DNA from: JAHCHG01 sp965214585
Lineage (GTDB): Bacteria > Acidobacteriota > Blastocatellia > Pyrinomonadales > Pyrinomonadaceae
Length of the DNA stretch: 64,000 bases
Direction: 5' to 3'
NCBI GenBank assembly: GCA_965214585.1
Contig: OZ243957.1
Coordinates: 248,001 to 312,000, forward strand
Under the pieces are notes generated by a model, which saw only the letters and a list, made by a program, of their open reading frames with translations, did no database searches and was not told the origin of the DNA. Each line of letters starts with the position of its first letter. Position 1 is the stretch's first letter. The position numbers and the translations under genes were made by a program. Positions 1 through 8,464 of the stretch are shown in pieces.

Positions 1-78
1 GCCCGCCGCGTTTGCCTCGACGATGCGCGTTAAAATCTCGCCCGAAGGCGTTCCCAGACGACATATAAATTCAGCCAT
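1..78 (-). CDS. Type II secretion/type IV pilus inner-membrane platform protein (PilC/GspF), 5' end only
   Basis: The first 26 codons of a minus-strand gene are visible, starting at ATG 78 and running off the left edge. They read MAEFICRLGTPSGEILTRIV followed by EANAAG. A short N-terminal CRxGTPxGE stretch of this type is familiar from the start of T2SS F / PilC platform proteins, which organise pilus or pseudopilus assembly in the inner membrane. Only the N-terminal tip is present, so no membrane segment can be checked. The call rests on this one motif and is moderate. Confidence 0.55.
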   Translation of the reverse strand, partial: MAEFICRLGTPSGEILTRIVEANAAG

Positions 79-235
79 AATTTGTTCTACTCTGAGATTA
101 TACCGACAACTTTAAAGTTGCTTATGAAGTATTTAACCACGAAGGAACACGAAGATTTCACGAAATAAAGAAATTGGTATAGCCGACTGCGAGCCGGCAA
201 ATAAAAAATGTTAAAATTTGATAAATAAAAAACTT

Positions 236-418
236 AGAAGCTGTTTGATAATTGTATCGCAGGCTTCCAGCCGGCTGTCTTGGTGGCTTCCAGCCGCCAA
301 ATTTATCTGTTTTTCCCGCCAATTCGAGTAAGTAACGCTCGAATTGGCGGCTGGAAGCCACCAAGACAGCCGCCAAGATGGTGGCGATACATTTTTTTGA
401 ATTTCCAAACAGCTTCTC
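236..418. repeat. 182-bp palindromic element, copy 1 (family AGAAGCTGTTTG)
   Basis: Inverted repeat with outer ends AGAAGCTGTTTG and CAAACAGCTTCT and inner arms containing GGCTTCCAGCC / GGCTGGAAGCC. Related copies lie at 12858-13190, 29402-29583 and 33890-34071. It fills the gap between the pilus gene and the VWA gene. Short open frames across it on both strands are translations of the repeat, not genes. Just to its left, 132-165 holds a short CACGAAG-rich stretch; 419-676 shows nothing else that I can identify apart from the leader of the next gene. Confidence 0.9.
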
Positions 419-676
419 AGTGTCTTCTTCGTGATTAATCTCCTCTGAAAATTAAATCTCTCAAGCGGCATTCTAATCTTAAAATTCATAAATTTAAAAT
501 TCGCCGCCGGTTTTTATCACGCAATTCTGCGGCATTTGTTGCAAACATACGGCAAATTTTGAAATGTTATATACTTGAAACAACTAATTTTTGAGAAATC
601 ACATCAAAAAATCAATCTTGCAGAAATAAATTTCGTTAAATAGAATATACTTAAAAGTAAACGGAGAAAACAGCTT

Positions 677-1666
677 GTGAAAAATGTCTTACCTGCCAAA
701 CGATATTCCAAATTATTTTGGGCGAACCTTTTAGTTGTAGTTCTTCTGTTCGGAACTTTTGCCGCTTTTGCTCAAACGCCGGAAGCTACGCCGCCGGTTG
801 ATGAAAAAGACGATGTGCCGATCAGGGTAAAAACCGATTTAGTAACTTTGACTCTGACCGTCACAGACCTTTTCGGGCGTTACGTTTCCGGTCTGAAAAA
901 AGATGCCTTTAAGGTTTACGACGAAAAGGAAGAACAGGAAATCACGTTTTTCAGCGATGCCGACGCGCCCGCTTCGGTTGGGATTCTGTTTGACGTTTCC
1001 GATTCGATGAATACGGAAAAAATCTCGAAAGCGAGAAACGCGCTCGAAAAATTCATCAATACGAGCCATCCTGCCGACGAATATTATCTGATCGCATTTA
1101 ACAGCCGCGCCCAACTTCTGCTTGACCGCACGCGCGACGGCGACGCGGTTTTGAGAAAATTAACGCTCGTCGAACCGAAAAACAACACCGCGCTTTACGA
1201 TGCCTGCTATCTCGGAATCGAGCGCGTTACGCGCGGCACGCGTCAGAAAAAAGCACTCCTTATTATCAGCGACGGACAGGATAATTCTTCGCGCTACAAT
1301 TTCCGCGAAGTGCGGCGTTTGATGAAGGAATCCGATGTCGTCGTTTACGCCGTCGGAATCCTCGACGGCAGAGATATGGGCAGCATTACCGGAATTCAAG
1401 GACAGGCTTTTCTCGACGAACTGACTTCGGTTACGGGCGGAAAATCTTTCTATCCGCAAACCGATGTCGAACTCGACGAGATTTTTGAACGCATCGCGCT
1501 CGAACTTCGCCACCAATATTCCGTCGGCTACACGCCGAAAGATTTCAAGCCCGACGGCGAATGGCACAAAGTTAAAGTTAAGGTCAAACCTCCCAGAGGT
1601 TTTCCGCGTCTAACCGTCAGAAGTCGGGACGGTTACTATGCCACTCCGAAAACCAGTTATCCTTAG
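677..1666 (+). CDS. Secreted VWA-domain protein (VWFA-related acidobacterial type)
   Basis: 329 residues starting at GTG 677, preceded by a purine-rich CGGAGA ribosome site. An N-terminal signal peptide (hydrophobic residues about 17-32, ending AFAQ) directs export. The von Willebrand factor A fold follows, with the MIDAS metal motif DVSDS at residues 106-110 and IISDGQDNSS further on. The stretch before it (VKTDLVTLTLTVTD... FKVYDEKEEQEI) is the conserved lead-in of the VWFA-related acidobacterial family (TIGR03436 type). The substrate is unknown; VWA domains bind partners through a divalent metal. A paralogue follows 24 bp downstream, so the two probably form an operon. Confidence 0.85.
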   Translation: MKNVLPAKRYSKLFWANLLVVVLLFGTFAAFAQTPEATPPVDEKDDVPIRVKTDLVTLTLTVTDLFGRYVSGLKKDAFKVYDEKEEQEITFFSDADAPASVGILFDVSDSMNTEKISKARNALEKFINTSHPADEYYLIAFNSRAQLLLDRTRDGDAVLRKLTLVEPKNNTALYDACYLGIERVTRGTRQKKALLIISDGQDNSSRYNFREVRRLMKESDVVVYAVGILDGRDMGSITGIQGQAFLDELTSVTGGKSFYPQTDVELDEIFERIALELRHQYSVGYTPKDFKPDGEWHKVKVKVKPPRGFPRLTVRSRDGYYATPKTSYP

Positions 1667-1690
1667 AGAGTTTTTTTTTGACGGATCAAG

Positions 1691-2845
1691 ATGATTAGAA
1701 AAAAATACGGTATTTCAATACTTTTGTTTTGTATCAGCGCGGCTTTGTTTTTTGCTTTTTTCAATTATCCGAAAATTGCCGCGCAAACTGCTAATCCGGC
1801 GGAAAACCGCGCGAGGAAAGTTTTCTCGCCGACACCTACGCCCGTTAGGTCGCCCGTTAAAACTCCTGTTGATGATGATTTCTATATCGAACCGCCGCCG
1901 CCGCCGGTTGAAGATGTAGTCGGTCCGATTATTGTCAAAACCGAACTCGTAAACTTGGATGTCCGCGTAATTGACCGAAATAATCGTCCGATCAATAACC
2001 TCAATAAAGACGAATTTAAAATTTACGAAAACGGCATTTTGCAGCCGATAGAATTTTTTTCAAAATCCGAAGTTCCGACCAATTATTCGCTTGTCATAGA
2101 CAATTCCGGTTCGCTCAGGATGCAGCTTGAAAAGGTCATCGAAGCGAGCAAAATTATCATCGGCACGAACCGCCCGGACGACGAAACGAGTTTGATTCGT
2201 TTTATCAGCACGGACAAAATCGAGATCGTTCAGGATTTTACCTCGAACAAAACCGATCTGTTTGACGAACTCGACGATCTTTTCACCGAAGGCGGGCAGA
2301 CGGCGATCATTGATGCGGTTTATTTATCCGCCGAAATGCTTACCGAATACGAAAATACCGATACATTTCAAAACCGCAAACGCCGCGCGTTAATTCTTGT
2401 TTCCGACGGCGAAGACCGCAACAGCACTTACAACGAACAGCAGCTTTTCGACCTTTTGCGCGAATCCGACGTGCAGATTTACACCATCGGTTTTATCGGC
2501 GAACTCGACAGCCAAGGCGGTTTTATCAGTAAAAGCCCGCAAAAGAAAGCCAAGAGCTTTTTGGAAAGACTCGCCGAAGAAACGGGCGGAAAGGCTTATT
2601 TTCCCGATAACTTAAATCAACTAAACCAAATTGCCGGCGACATCGCCAGCGAACTGAGAACCCAGTATTCAATCGGCTATCAGCCGACCAACGACAGAAA
2701 AGACGGCACTTTCCGGGAAATTAAAGTCAGAATTGACGACGGACCGAAAAACCAAAAACGAATCGCCGTTACGAGAACCGGCAGAGTCGCGGGCGGAAAA
2801 GACGATGCGGGCGCGGGTAGAAAACGGCTTAAAGCCAATAAATAA
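1691..2845 (+). CDS. Secreted VWA-domain protein, paralogue of the preceding gene
   Basis: 384 residues. An N-terminal hydrophobic segment (about residues 8-31) is followed by a Pro/Thr-rich spacer (residues 46-75, with PPPPP). Next comes the same lead-in as the upstream gene (VKTELVNLDVRVID) and a VWA domain with MIDAS DNSGS at 137-141 and LVSDGEDRNS. The C-terminal part (LRTQYSIGYQPTN) matches the end of the upstream protein. The basic, Gly-rich tail is unique to this copy. Tandem arrangement with 24-bp spacing implies duplication and co-transcription. Confidence 0.85.
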   Translation: MIRKKYGISILLFCISAALFFAFFNYPKIAAQTANPAENRARKVFSPTPTPVRSPVKTPVDDDFYIEPPPPPVEDVVGPIIVKTELVNLDVRVIDRNNRPINNLNKDEFKIYENGILQPIEFFSKSEVPTNYSLVIDNSGSLRMQLEKVIEASKIIIGTNRPDDETSLIRFISTDKIEIVQDFTSNKTDLFDELDDLFTEGGQTAIIDAVYLSAEMLTEYENTDTFQNRKRRALILVSDGEDRNSTYNEQQLFDLLRESDVQIYTIGFIGELDSQGGFISKSPQKKAKSFLERLAEETGGKAYFPDNLNQLNQIAGDIASELRTQYSIGYQPTNDRKDGTFREIKVRIDDGPKNQKRIAVTRTGRVAGGKDDAGAGRKRLKANK

Positions 2846-2895
2846 GCTGATCGGAAGAAAGTTTTTGTTTTGTTCGGTGAATTTTATAAGTCCGT

Positions 2896-3006
2896 CTATT
2901 TCAAATTTCTCTTTTTCCGCAGATACCTGAAAATCACCAGACCGACAAATAAAAGTCCCATTCCGCCGAGGATTGCTACGAAAAATGCGGCTGTTACTAT
3001 TTCCAT
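2896..3006 (-). CDS. 36-residue single-pass membrane peptide
   Basis: A short frame from ATG 3006 to TAG 2896-2898 encodes one hydrophobic helix (FFVAILGGMGLLFVGLVIF) followed by a basic tail RYLRKKRNLK. It starts 12 bp after the stop of the zinc-ribbon membrane protein on the same strand, which suggests it is the last gene of the BMC operon. The positive-inside tail argues for a real membrane peptide with a cytoplasmic C-terminus. No family is recognised. Confidence 0.5.
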   Translation of the reverse strand: MEIVTAAFFVAILGGMGLLFVGLVIFRYLRKKRNLK

Positions 3007-3017
3007 AATTTTTTAAA

Positions 3018-3485
3018 TTACCTCAGATACATTGCTATAAAAAACACACAGACGGCAAACAGCGTCAAAAAAATTGTGATTGCGATAAACCAAGCGTTCG
3101 GAGCGTTTTCGTGTTCTTCCCAAGTGACTATAACTTCCTTCGTTTTAACTGTTTTTCCGCGTTTTTTCAGCGAGGCGGCGGATTCGAGTTCCGGTTTGTC
3201 ATTTAATTTTTCTGCCGCTTCTTTGATTTTCGCCGCTTGTCCGGCATCGGTTTTTATTATCTTTGCATTTGTTTCGCTATCTTCATCGGGCAAAATTTCC
3301 GTGTCGGGTTTTTCGATGGGCGCGTCTTCGGGTGTCGTTTCTTCTTCTTGCGGTAAAATATCAACCGATTGATCGGTGCTTTCGATGTCGAGCGATTCGC
3401 CGCAGTTGTAGCAAAAGAGCGATTCCGGGCGGACATCCGCCTGACAAGAGTTGCAAATTTCGTTTTCTAAAACTGTTTCAGCCAT
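3018..3485 (-). CDS. Zinc-ribbon protein with C-terminal transmembrane anchor
   Basis: 155 residues. The N-terminus carries a zinc ribbon with cysteines at 11, 14, 25 and 28 (CNSC...CYNC). A long acidic low-complexity region (about residues 35-110) is followed by one transmembrane helix (about 131-154, WFIAITIFLTLFAVCVFFIA). The shape suggests a tail-anchored cytoplasmic protein. It lies 27 bp downstream of the aldehyde dehydrogenase gene, so it is probably part of the BMC operon, but nothing in it points to a shell or enzyme function. Confidence 0.7.
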   Translation of the reverse strand: MAETVLENEICNSCQADVRPESLFCYNCGESLDIESTDQSVDILPQEEETTPEDAPIEKPDTEILPDEDSETNAKIIKTDAGQAAKIKEAAEKLNDKPELESAASLKKRGKTVKTKEVIVTWEEHENAPNAWFIAITIFLTLFAVCVFFIAMYLR

Positions 3486-3512
3486 TTTAATCGGGGACGG
3501 TTTGAAAAAAAT

Positions 3513-5270
3513 TTACCCGGCTTTTGCAAAAATTTCCTTCTCTTCGCCCAAATCTTTTGCCGAAGGAGTTACAATCGTTTTCTCGTTAATATAAATTTTT
3601 TCGCCCGCTTCGAGAGCCGTTTTGACATCTTCTTCGCTGACAAAATCAACAACTTTCGCGCCGTTCGTCGTAATTTTCTTTTGCGGTTTCAGTTCGTGTA
3701 TAATCGTTTTAACCGGCGATTCGTTTTGTTCTGCAAATTGCGGCTCAATCTTTTGAACCGGCTCAAGTTCTGTTTTAACGGAACTTTCAGACAATTTCGC
3801 CTTCAAAAATTTATCAACAATCCGCGCAATTTCCTCGCGTTTGACGTTTCGATCCCGACCTATAATCGGACTCTGGACTCTGGACTCTGGACTCTGGACT
3901 GCGAAGCCCGGACTTTGAACGGAACTTACGGATTTTGTTTCAAATGCGACGCGCTTGATGTCCATCAGATGAATCGGCGAAACATTGTCGGAAGTTACGT
4001 TGCCGCCCCAAGAACCGCAGCCGAGCGTCATAGACGGAGCGAGATCGGTTGAAAAACCGATTGCGCCGTGAGTTGTCGGCGAATTTATTATAATTCTGGC
4101 GGCGGGCATTTTTTTGCCGAAACCGATTGCCGCTTCGCGCGATTCGGTGTGCATTCCGGCGGTGTGTCCCATTCCGCCGAATTTTAAGATTTCCAGACAT
4201 TTATTCGCGCCCTGCTCAACGCCTTCAACCGTAAAAAACGCCAGCGTCGGCGAAAGTTTTTCGATTGACCAAGGAAAATCGCGCCCGACTCCGCCGCAGA
4301 CGGCAATCAAGCAGCGCGTGTTGTGCGGAACGGAAATTCCCGCCAGATTCGCTATAAATTCGGCGGATTTGCCGACAATTTTCGGATTCAAAGTTCGATG
4401 TTCGGTCAATAAAATTTCGCCGACTTTTTCCGCTTCCTTTTCATTTAAGAAATGTCCGCCGATTGATTTGAATTTCTCGCGCACCCGGTTTGCAATTGAT
4501 TTATCAACGACAACCGACTGTTCGGAAGCGCAAATCGTGCCGTTGTCAAAACAGGTGCTGATTAAAATATCTTCGCAAGCCTTTTCGACGTTTGCCGTGC
4601 GCTCGATAAAAACCGGCACGTTTCCCGGTCCGACTCCGAAAGCCGGTTTGCCCGAAGAATATGCGGCGCGAACCAGCCCGATTCCGCCTGTCGCCAAGAT
4701 TACCGCCGTCTTTTTGTGCTTCATCAAAGTTTCCGTGCCTTCGATGGTCGGTTTTTCCAGACATTTTACCGCATCCGGCGGCAAACCTGCCGAAACGCCC
4801 GCTTCGCGCATAATTCTCGCCGTTTCGACAATCGAACGAACGGCGGAAGGATGCGGCGAAAGGACGATTGAATTGCACGATTTAACGGCGATGATAATTT
4901 TAAAGATTGCGGTTGAGGTCGGATTCGTCGAAGGAATAATTGCCGCCACGACTCCGCGCGGAGATGCGATCTCGACGACGTTTTCGGTTTCTTTCACAAC
5001 GCCGACGGTTTTTAAGTTGCGAAAATAATTCCAGACATCTTCCGCCGCAAAACGATTTTTCTCGCGCTTGTCGTCGGCAATACCGAAACCCGTTTCTTCA
5101 TTTGCCAACGAGCCGAGCCGAGCCGCTTCCGCAAGCGCGGCATTCGCCATACGTTCGCAGATTCGATCAATCTTTTGCTGGTCAAATTTCGCCACAGACT
5201 GAAAAGCCAAATGCGCTGAATCAACCGCATCACCGGCTTCCTGCTGCGAAATCAAGTCTTTGTCTTCCAT
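3513..5270 (-). CDS. BMC-associated acylating aldehyde dehydrogenase with C-terminal extension
   Basis: 585 residues. Residues 1-440 form a CoA-acylating aldehyde dehydrogenase of the EutE/PduP/AdhE type, converting an aldehyde plus CoA and NAD+ to acyl-CoA. The catalytic cysteine is Cys247 in the motif FDNGTICASEQS, and the glycine-rich ATGGIGLV sits at 193-200. The family core is about 460 residues, so roughly 120 residues are extra. They comprise a linker with repeated VQSP units (448-470), a predicted amphipathic helix EEIARIVDKFLKAKLSE (about 479-495), another linker, and a tail with FVSEEDVKTAL and KTIVTPSAKDLGEE. The helix looks like a BMC encapsulation peptide (inference). The shell gene is directly upstream, with 68 bp between them. 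Confidence 0.9.
   Translation of the reverse strand: MEDKDLISQQEAGDAVDSAHLAFQSVAKFDQQKIDRICERMANAALAEAARLGSLANEETGFGIADDKREKNRFAAEDVWNYFRNLKTVGVVKETENVVEIASPRGVVAAIIPSTNPTSTAIFKIIIAVKSCNSIVLSPHPSAVRSIVETARIMREAGVSAGLPPDAVKCLEKPTIEGTETLMKHKKTAVILATGGIGLVRAAYSSGKPAFGVGPGNVPVFIERTANVEKACEDILISTCFDNGTICASEQSVVVDKSIANRVREKFKSIGGHFLNEKEAEKVGEILLTEHRTLNPKIVGKSAEFIANLAGISVPHNTRCLIAVCGGVGRDFPWSIEKLSPTLAFFTVEGVEQGANKCLEILKFGGMGHTAGMHTESREAAIGFGKKMPAARIIINSPTTHGAIGFSTDLAPSMTLGCGSWGGNVTSDNVSPIHLMDIKRVAFETKSVSSVQSPGFAVQSPESRVQSPIIGRDRNVKREEIARIVDKFLKAKLSESSVKTELEPVQKIEPQFAEQNESPVKTIIHELKPQKKITTNGAKVVDFVSEEDVKTALEAGEKIYINEKTIVTPSAKDLGEEKEIFAKAG
3871..3898. repeat. Four tandem copies of a 7-bp unit inside the aldehyde dehydrogenase gene
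   Basis: CTCTGGA is repeated exactly four times, flanked by partial units. Because 28 is not a multiple of three, a change in copy number would usually shift the frame. The repeat encodes the VQSP-rich linker between the enzyme core and the predicted encapsulation helix. Confidence 0.9.
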
Positions 5271-5338
5271 AACGAAAACGAAAATGGAAATATTTCGTTA
5301 ATTAAAATCAACTTTTTCTTTCCATTAAATTTTACCTT

Positions 5339-5737
5339 TTACTTTTTACCTTTTACCTTGTTTTCCTCTTTCGTTTTCACTTCCGCTTCGTTTCCCGCTT
5401 CGCCCGCGCCTAATTGTCCGCGCGTGCCGTCTTTGAGAGCATTTTCGTCGTGATTGTAACCGACTCCTTTGGGCAGAACTCTTTCAACTTCGTTGTGCGG
5501 ACGCGGTATGACGTGAACGCTGATAAGTTCGCCGACGCGCCGAGCCGCCGCCGCGCCCGCGTCCGTTGCGGCTTTGACCGCGCCGACATCGCCGCGCACG
5601 AAAACCGTCATATATCCCGCGCCGATGTATTCTTTGCCGATCAGCTGCACATTTGCCGCTTTTACCATTGCGTCCGCCGCTTCGACTCCGCCGACAAACC
5701 CTTTGGTTTCAACCATTCCAAGTGCTTCAAGACTCAT
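5339..5737 (-). CDS. Bacterial microcompartment hexameric shell protein (BMC-H)
   Basis: 132 residues; residues 1-90 form a complete single BMC domain (EALGMVETKGFVGGVEAADAM, split across two strands of the fold; RPHNEVERVLP at the end) as in PduA, EutM and CcmK. Such proteins form cyclic hexamers that tile the facets of a protein shell; the central pore controls metabolite flow. A further 35 low-complexity, Lys/Glu-rich residues extend the C-terminus. It is the promoter-proximal gene of the four-gene minus-strand operon. No pentameric vertex protein (BMC-P) or trimeric shell protein is visible in this window, so shell closure would need genes elsewhere. Confidence 0.93.
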   Translation of the reverse strand: MSLEALGMVETKGFVGGVEAADAMVKAANVQLIGKEYIGAGYMTVFVRGDVGAVKAATDAGAAAARRVGELISVHVIPRPHNEVERVLPKGVGYNHDENALKDGTRGQLGAGEAGNEAEVKTKEENKVKGKK

Positions 5738-5837
5738 TAATTATTCCTCGCTTTTTGATAAATTTATTTCAGAATTTCTAAAGGCTAAACGTAACACGCC
5801 GTTAAGGGTTTTATCAAGCGGGTAAGCGATCATTAAT

Positions 5838-5889
5838 AATGTCAATTCCTACTAAAAGAATTGACATTAACCGTTTAACAAAGTTATAT
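5838..5889 (+). promoter_or_regulatory. Promoter for the RodZ-like gene inside an 11-bp palindrome
   Basis: Arms AATGTCAATTC (5838-5848) and GAATTGACATT (5858-5868) form a perfect inverted repeat with a 9-nt centre. The right arm holds a consensus -35 box TTGACA (5861-5866). After a 17-nt spacer comes TTATAT (5884-5889), a reasonable -10 box for the plus-strand gene at 5951. The left arm gives TTGACA on the minus strand, facing the BMC operon, but I find no good -10 for it at normal spacing. The symmetry could also be a repressor site. Confidence 0.55.
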
Positions 5890-5950
5890 TTCAACTTTAC
5901 AACGATACTGAAAATTACTTGAAAATAATAAGAAAAACACTACTTATAAA

Positions 5951-6766
5951 ATGGCATCAACTTTAGGAGAAAAACTGCGGGAAGCGCGGGAATCGAAAGA
6001 TATAACTATTGCGGAGATTTCCGAGCAGACGCGAATCTCGCCGCTTTATCTGGATGCCATCGAAAATGACGATTATTCGCCGCTTCCGGGCGGAATTTTC
6101 AATAAGGGTTTTATAAAATCCTTTGCTAAATACGTCGGAATTGACGAAGAAGAAGCGTTGCAGGATTATTCCAGACTTATCGCCAGCCAAGGCAGTTTAG
6201 CCGAAGAAGAACCGCAAACTTATCGTCCCGAAGTTTTAACCGACGATCAGAGTTCGTCCTCGATGCTCACGACGATCTTTTTCGCCGTGATAATTTTGGG
6301 CGCAATTGTCGGCGGAGCTTTATTTCTCGTCAATTATATTAATGATAAACCCGTCGAAAGCGCGAACGCTACGCCGACACTTGATATAAACGCAAATATT
6401 TCAAACGCGAATGCCGATTCAAACGCGAATCAAACAATTCCGGCAGCCGACGAAATAAAAGTCGAAGTTACTCCTGTGAACCAAGAAATTTCGATGAGCG
6501 CGACGGTTGACGGCAATAAACAGAGCGATTTGTTAAAACAGGACGAAACGAAAACTTATACGGGACGGCAAAGCGTCAGATTCAGTTATTATAAAGGCGG
6601 AAAAATTAATCTGAAAATCAACGGCAAAGAAATAACTCCGCCGAGCGAGCCGGAAAATCCGCGAAATGTTGCAATTGATTTTGAAATAAACAAAGAGAAC
6701 ATCACGAAATTTTTGCAGGAAGGAAAAATAACTTACGGTGCAAACGCCGCAAACGCTGCACAATAA
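5951..6766 (+). CDS. RodZ-like helix-turn-helix membrane protein
   Basis: 271 residues. Residues 1-75 are a cytoplasmic HTH domain of the RodZ type (LGEKLREAREKDITIAEI-like helix, then RISPLYLDAIENDDY and LPGGIFNKGFIKSFAKY). A transmembrane helix follows at about 106-129, then an Asn/Ala-rich linker (139-165) and a periplasmic DUF4115-like beta domain. RodZ links MreB to the elongasome and helps set rod shape. This homologue has the full architecture but an unusually short linker. A consensus-like promoter lies upstream. Confidence 0.85.
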   Translation: MASTLGEKLREARESKDITIAEISEQTRISPLYLDAIENDDYSPLPGGIFNKGFIKSFAKYVGIDEEEALQDYSRLIASQGSLAEEEPQTYRPEVLTDDQSSSSMLTTIFFAVIILGAIVGGALFLVNYINDKPVESANATPTLDINANISNANADSNANQTIPAADEIKVEVTPVNQEISMSATVDGNKQSDLLKQDETKTYTGRQSVRFSYYKGGKINLKINGKEITPPSEPENPRNVAIDFEINKENITKFLQEGKITYGANAANAAQ

Positions 6767-6842
6767 TTTTTAGTTTATGCCGCTTTTTGATAAGCACAAA
6801 TTTCAGATTTACCGATACGGAAAATTTTAAGCGAAACTACGC

Positions 6843-6868
6843 GCCCGCCGATTATGTGCGGGTTTTTT
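6843..6868 (+). terminator. Probable intrinsic terminator before guaB
   Basis: CCCGC and GCGGG (6844-6848, 6858-6862) form a 5-bp GC stem around a 9-nt loop, followed directly by six T. It lies between the RodZ-like gene and guaB, so guaB probably has its own start signals. The stem is short, hence moderate confidence. Confidence 0.45.
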
Positions 6869-6887
6869 ATTACAAATTTTTAAGAAT

Positions 6888-8357
6888 ATGAATATCGAAG
6901 AAATAAAGGAAGGTTTGACCTTTGACGACGTTTTGCTGATTCCGGCTTATTCGGAAATTCTGCCTGCGGAAGCCGACACGTCAACGCAGTTTTCGCGCAA
7001 CATTCGCCTTAATATTCCGCTTTGTTCGTCGGCGATGGACACCGTAACCGAAGCGGGTTTGGCAATCGCGCTCGCCCAGCAGGGCGGAATCGGCGTGGTT
7101 CATAAAAATCTTTCAATCGCGCATCAGGCGGAAGAAGTTGACAAAGTAAAACGCTCTGAATCCGGTATGATTGTTGATCCGGTAACGATTCGTGACAACA
7201 AAACCGTCCACGAAGCGTTGCAGATTATGGAACGCTTCAAGATCAGCGGAGTTCCCGTAACCGATGCGGACGCACACCTTGTCGGAATAATCACAAACCG
7301 CGATCTGCGTTTTGAAACGCGCTTTGACATTCCCGTTTCCCAAGTGATGACCAAGCAGCCGCTTGTCACCGTTCCAATCGGCACGACTCTGGACGAAGCG
7401 AAAGTCAAACTCCAGAAACACCGCATCGAAAAACTTCTGGTCGTTGACGACGACGGCGTTTTAAAAGGCTTGATAACCGTCAAAGACATCCAAAAAGCGA
7501 TAAAATATCCGAACGCCGCAAAAGACGAACTCGGACGACTGCGAGTCGCGGCGGCAATCGGCGCAACCGGAGATTTTCTCGAACGCGCCGAAGCACTTAT
7601 CAACGCCCGCGCCGACGCAATCGTTATAGACACGGCACACGGACACAGTTCGAGAGTTTTGGAAGCCGTCAAAACGATCAAAAATAAATTTCCCGAAACC
7701 GAAATAATCGCCGGCAATGTTTCGACAAGCGAAGGCACAAAGGCTCTGATTGATGCCGGCGTTGACGCGGTGAAAACCGGAGTCGGTCCTGGGAGCATTT
7801 GCACAACCCGAATCGTAACCGGCGCGGGCGTTCCGCAAATTACGGCGATTGATAAATGCGTGAAAGCGGCGAAAAATTCGGGCGTTCCGATCATCGCCGA
7901 CGGCGGCGTAAAATTTTCGGGCGATGTTGCCAAAGCAATCGCGGCGGGCGCGGACTGCATTATGATCGGTTCGCTGTTCGCCGGAACGGAAGAAGCACCG
8001 GGCGAAGTTATTTTATATCAAGGGCGTTCATTTAAAACTTATCGCGGAATGGGTTCAATCGGCGCGATGAAAAAAGGCTCATCCGACAGATACGCGCAGG
8101 AAGGAACGGTTTCCGATTCAAAATACGTTCCCGAAGGCATCGAAGGGCGCGTCGCTTACAAAGGAACTCTGTCTGATATGGTTACGCAGCTTGTCGGCGG
8201 TTTGCGTTCGGGAATGGGTTACACGGGCTGCAAAAATATTAAAGAAATGCAGGAAAACGCCCACTTCGTCCGCATTACGTCGGCAGGCTTGCGCGAATCG
8301 CACGTTCACGATGTGATTATCACGAAGGAAGCACCGAATTATCGGATGGAAAGTTGA
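6888..8357 (+). CDS. guaB: Inosine-5'-monophosphate dehydrogenase
   Basis: 489 residues, full length. It oxidises IMP to XMP with NAD+, the committed step of GMP synthesis, in the cytoplasm. The TIM-barrel core is interrupted by two CBS domains (about residues 95-205, VMTKQPLVTVP between them). The catalytic Cys305 sits in GVGPGSICTTR, and the flap/active-site segment YRGMGSIGAM is present. No neighbouring guaA is visible; the gene is followed by a MITE-like element and trhO. Confidence 0.97.
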   Translation: MNIEEIKEGLTFDDVLLIPAYSEILPAEADTSTQFSRNIRLNIPLCSSAMDTVTEAGLAIALAQQGGIGVVHKNLSIAHQAEEVDKVKRSESGMIVDPVTIRDNKTVHEALQIMERFKISGVPVTDADAHLVGIITNRDLRFETRFDIPVSQVMTKQPLVTVPIGTTLDEAKVKLQKHRIEKLLVVDDDGVLKGLITVKDIQKAIKYPNAAKDELGRLRVAAAIGATGDFLERAEALINARADAIVIDTAHGHSSRVLEAVKTIKNKFPETEIIAGNVSTSEGTKALIDAGVDAVKTGVGPGSICTTRIVTGAGVPQITAIDKCVKAAKNSGVPIIADGGVKFSGDVAKAIAAGADCIMIGSLFAGTEEAPGEVILYQGRSFKTYRGMGSIGAMKKGSSDRYAQEGTVSDSKYVPEGIEGRVAYKGTLSDMVTQLVGGLRSGMGYTGCKNIKEMQENAHFVRITSAGLRESHVHDVIITKEAPNYRMES

Positions 8358-8363
8358 CAAAAC

Positions 8364-8456
8364 AGGCGGAAACCCGACAGTTATGGAGGGTGCTGTGGTT
8401 AATATCAACTTGCCGACTTATATACAGCACCCTTGTTTACACGCGGGTTTCTGCCT
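8364..8456. repeat. MITE-like palindromic element, copy A (short form, 93 bp)
   Basis: Terminal inverted repeats of about 33 bp: AGGCGGAAACCCGACAGTTA continuing to GAGGGTGCTGT on the left, and ACAGCACCC... GGGTTTCTGCCT on the right. The same ends occur at 20012-20150 and 55087-55226. This copy lacks most of the internal sequence of those two. It lies between guaB and trhO and contributes a spurious in-frame extension to trhO. Confidence 0.85.
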
Positions 8457-8464
8457 TTTTATCT

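Noticed and set aside
4114..5028. 304-residue plus-strand open frame antisense to the aldehyde dehydrogenase
   Set aside because: It is a frame shadow of a clear enzyme gene, with a Ser/Thr/Pro-rich composition typical of antisense translation and no domain.
7124..7960. 278-residue minus-strand frame inside guaB
   Set aside because: Complete overlap with guaB; the sequence has shadow-like composition and no motif.
8354..8464. 37-residue N-terminal extension of trhO
   Set aside because: It is translated from the MITE-like repeat, and the protein family begins at ATG 8465.
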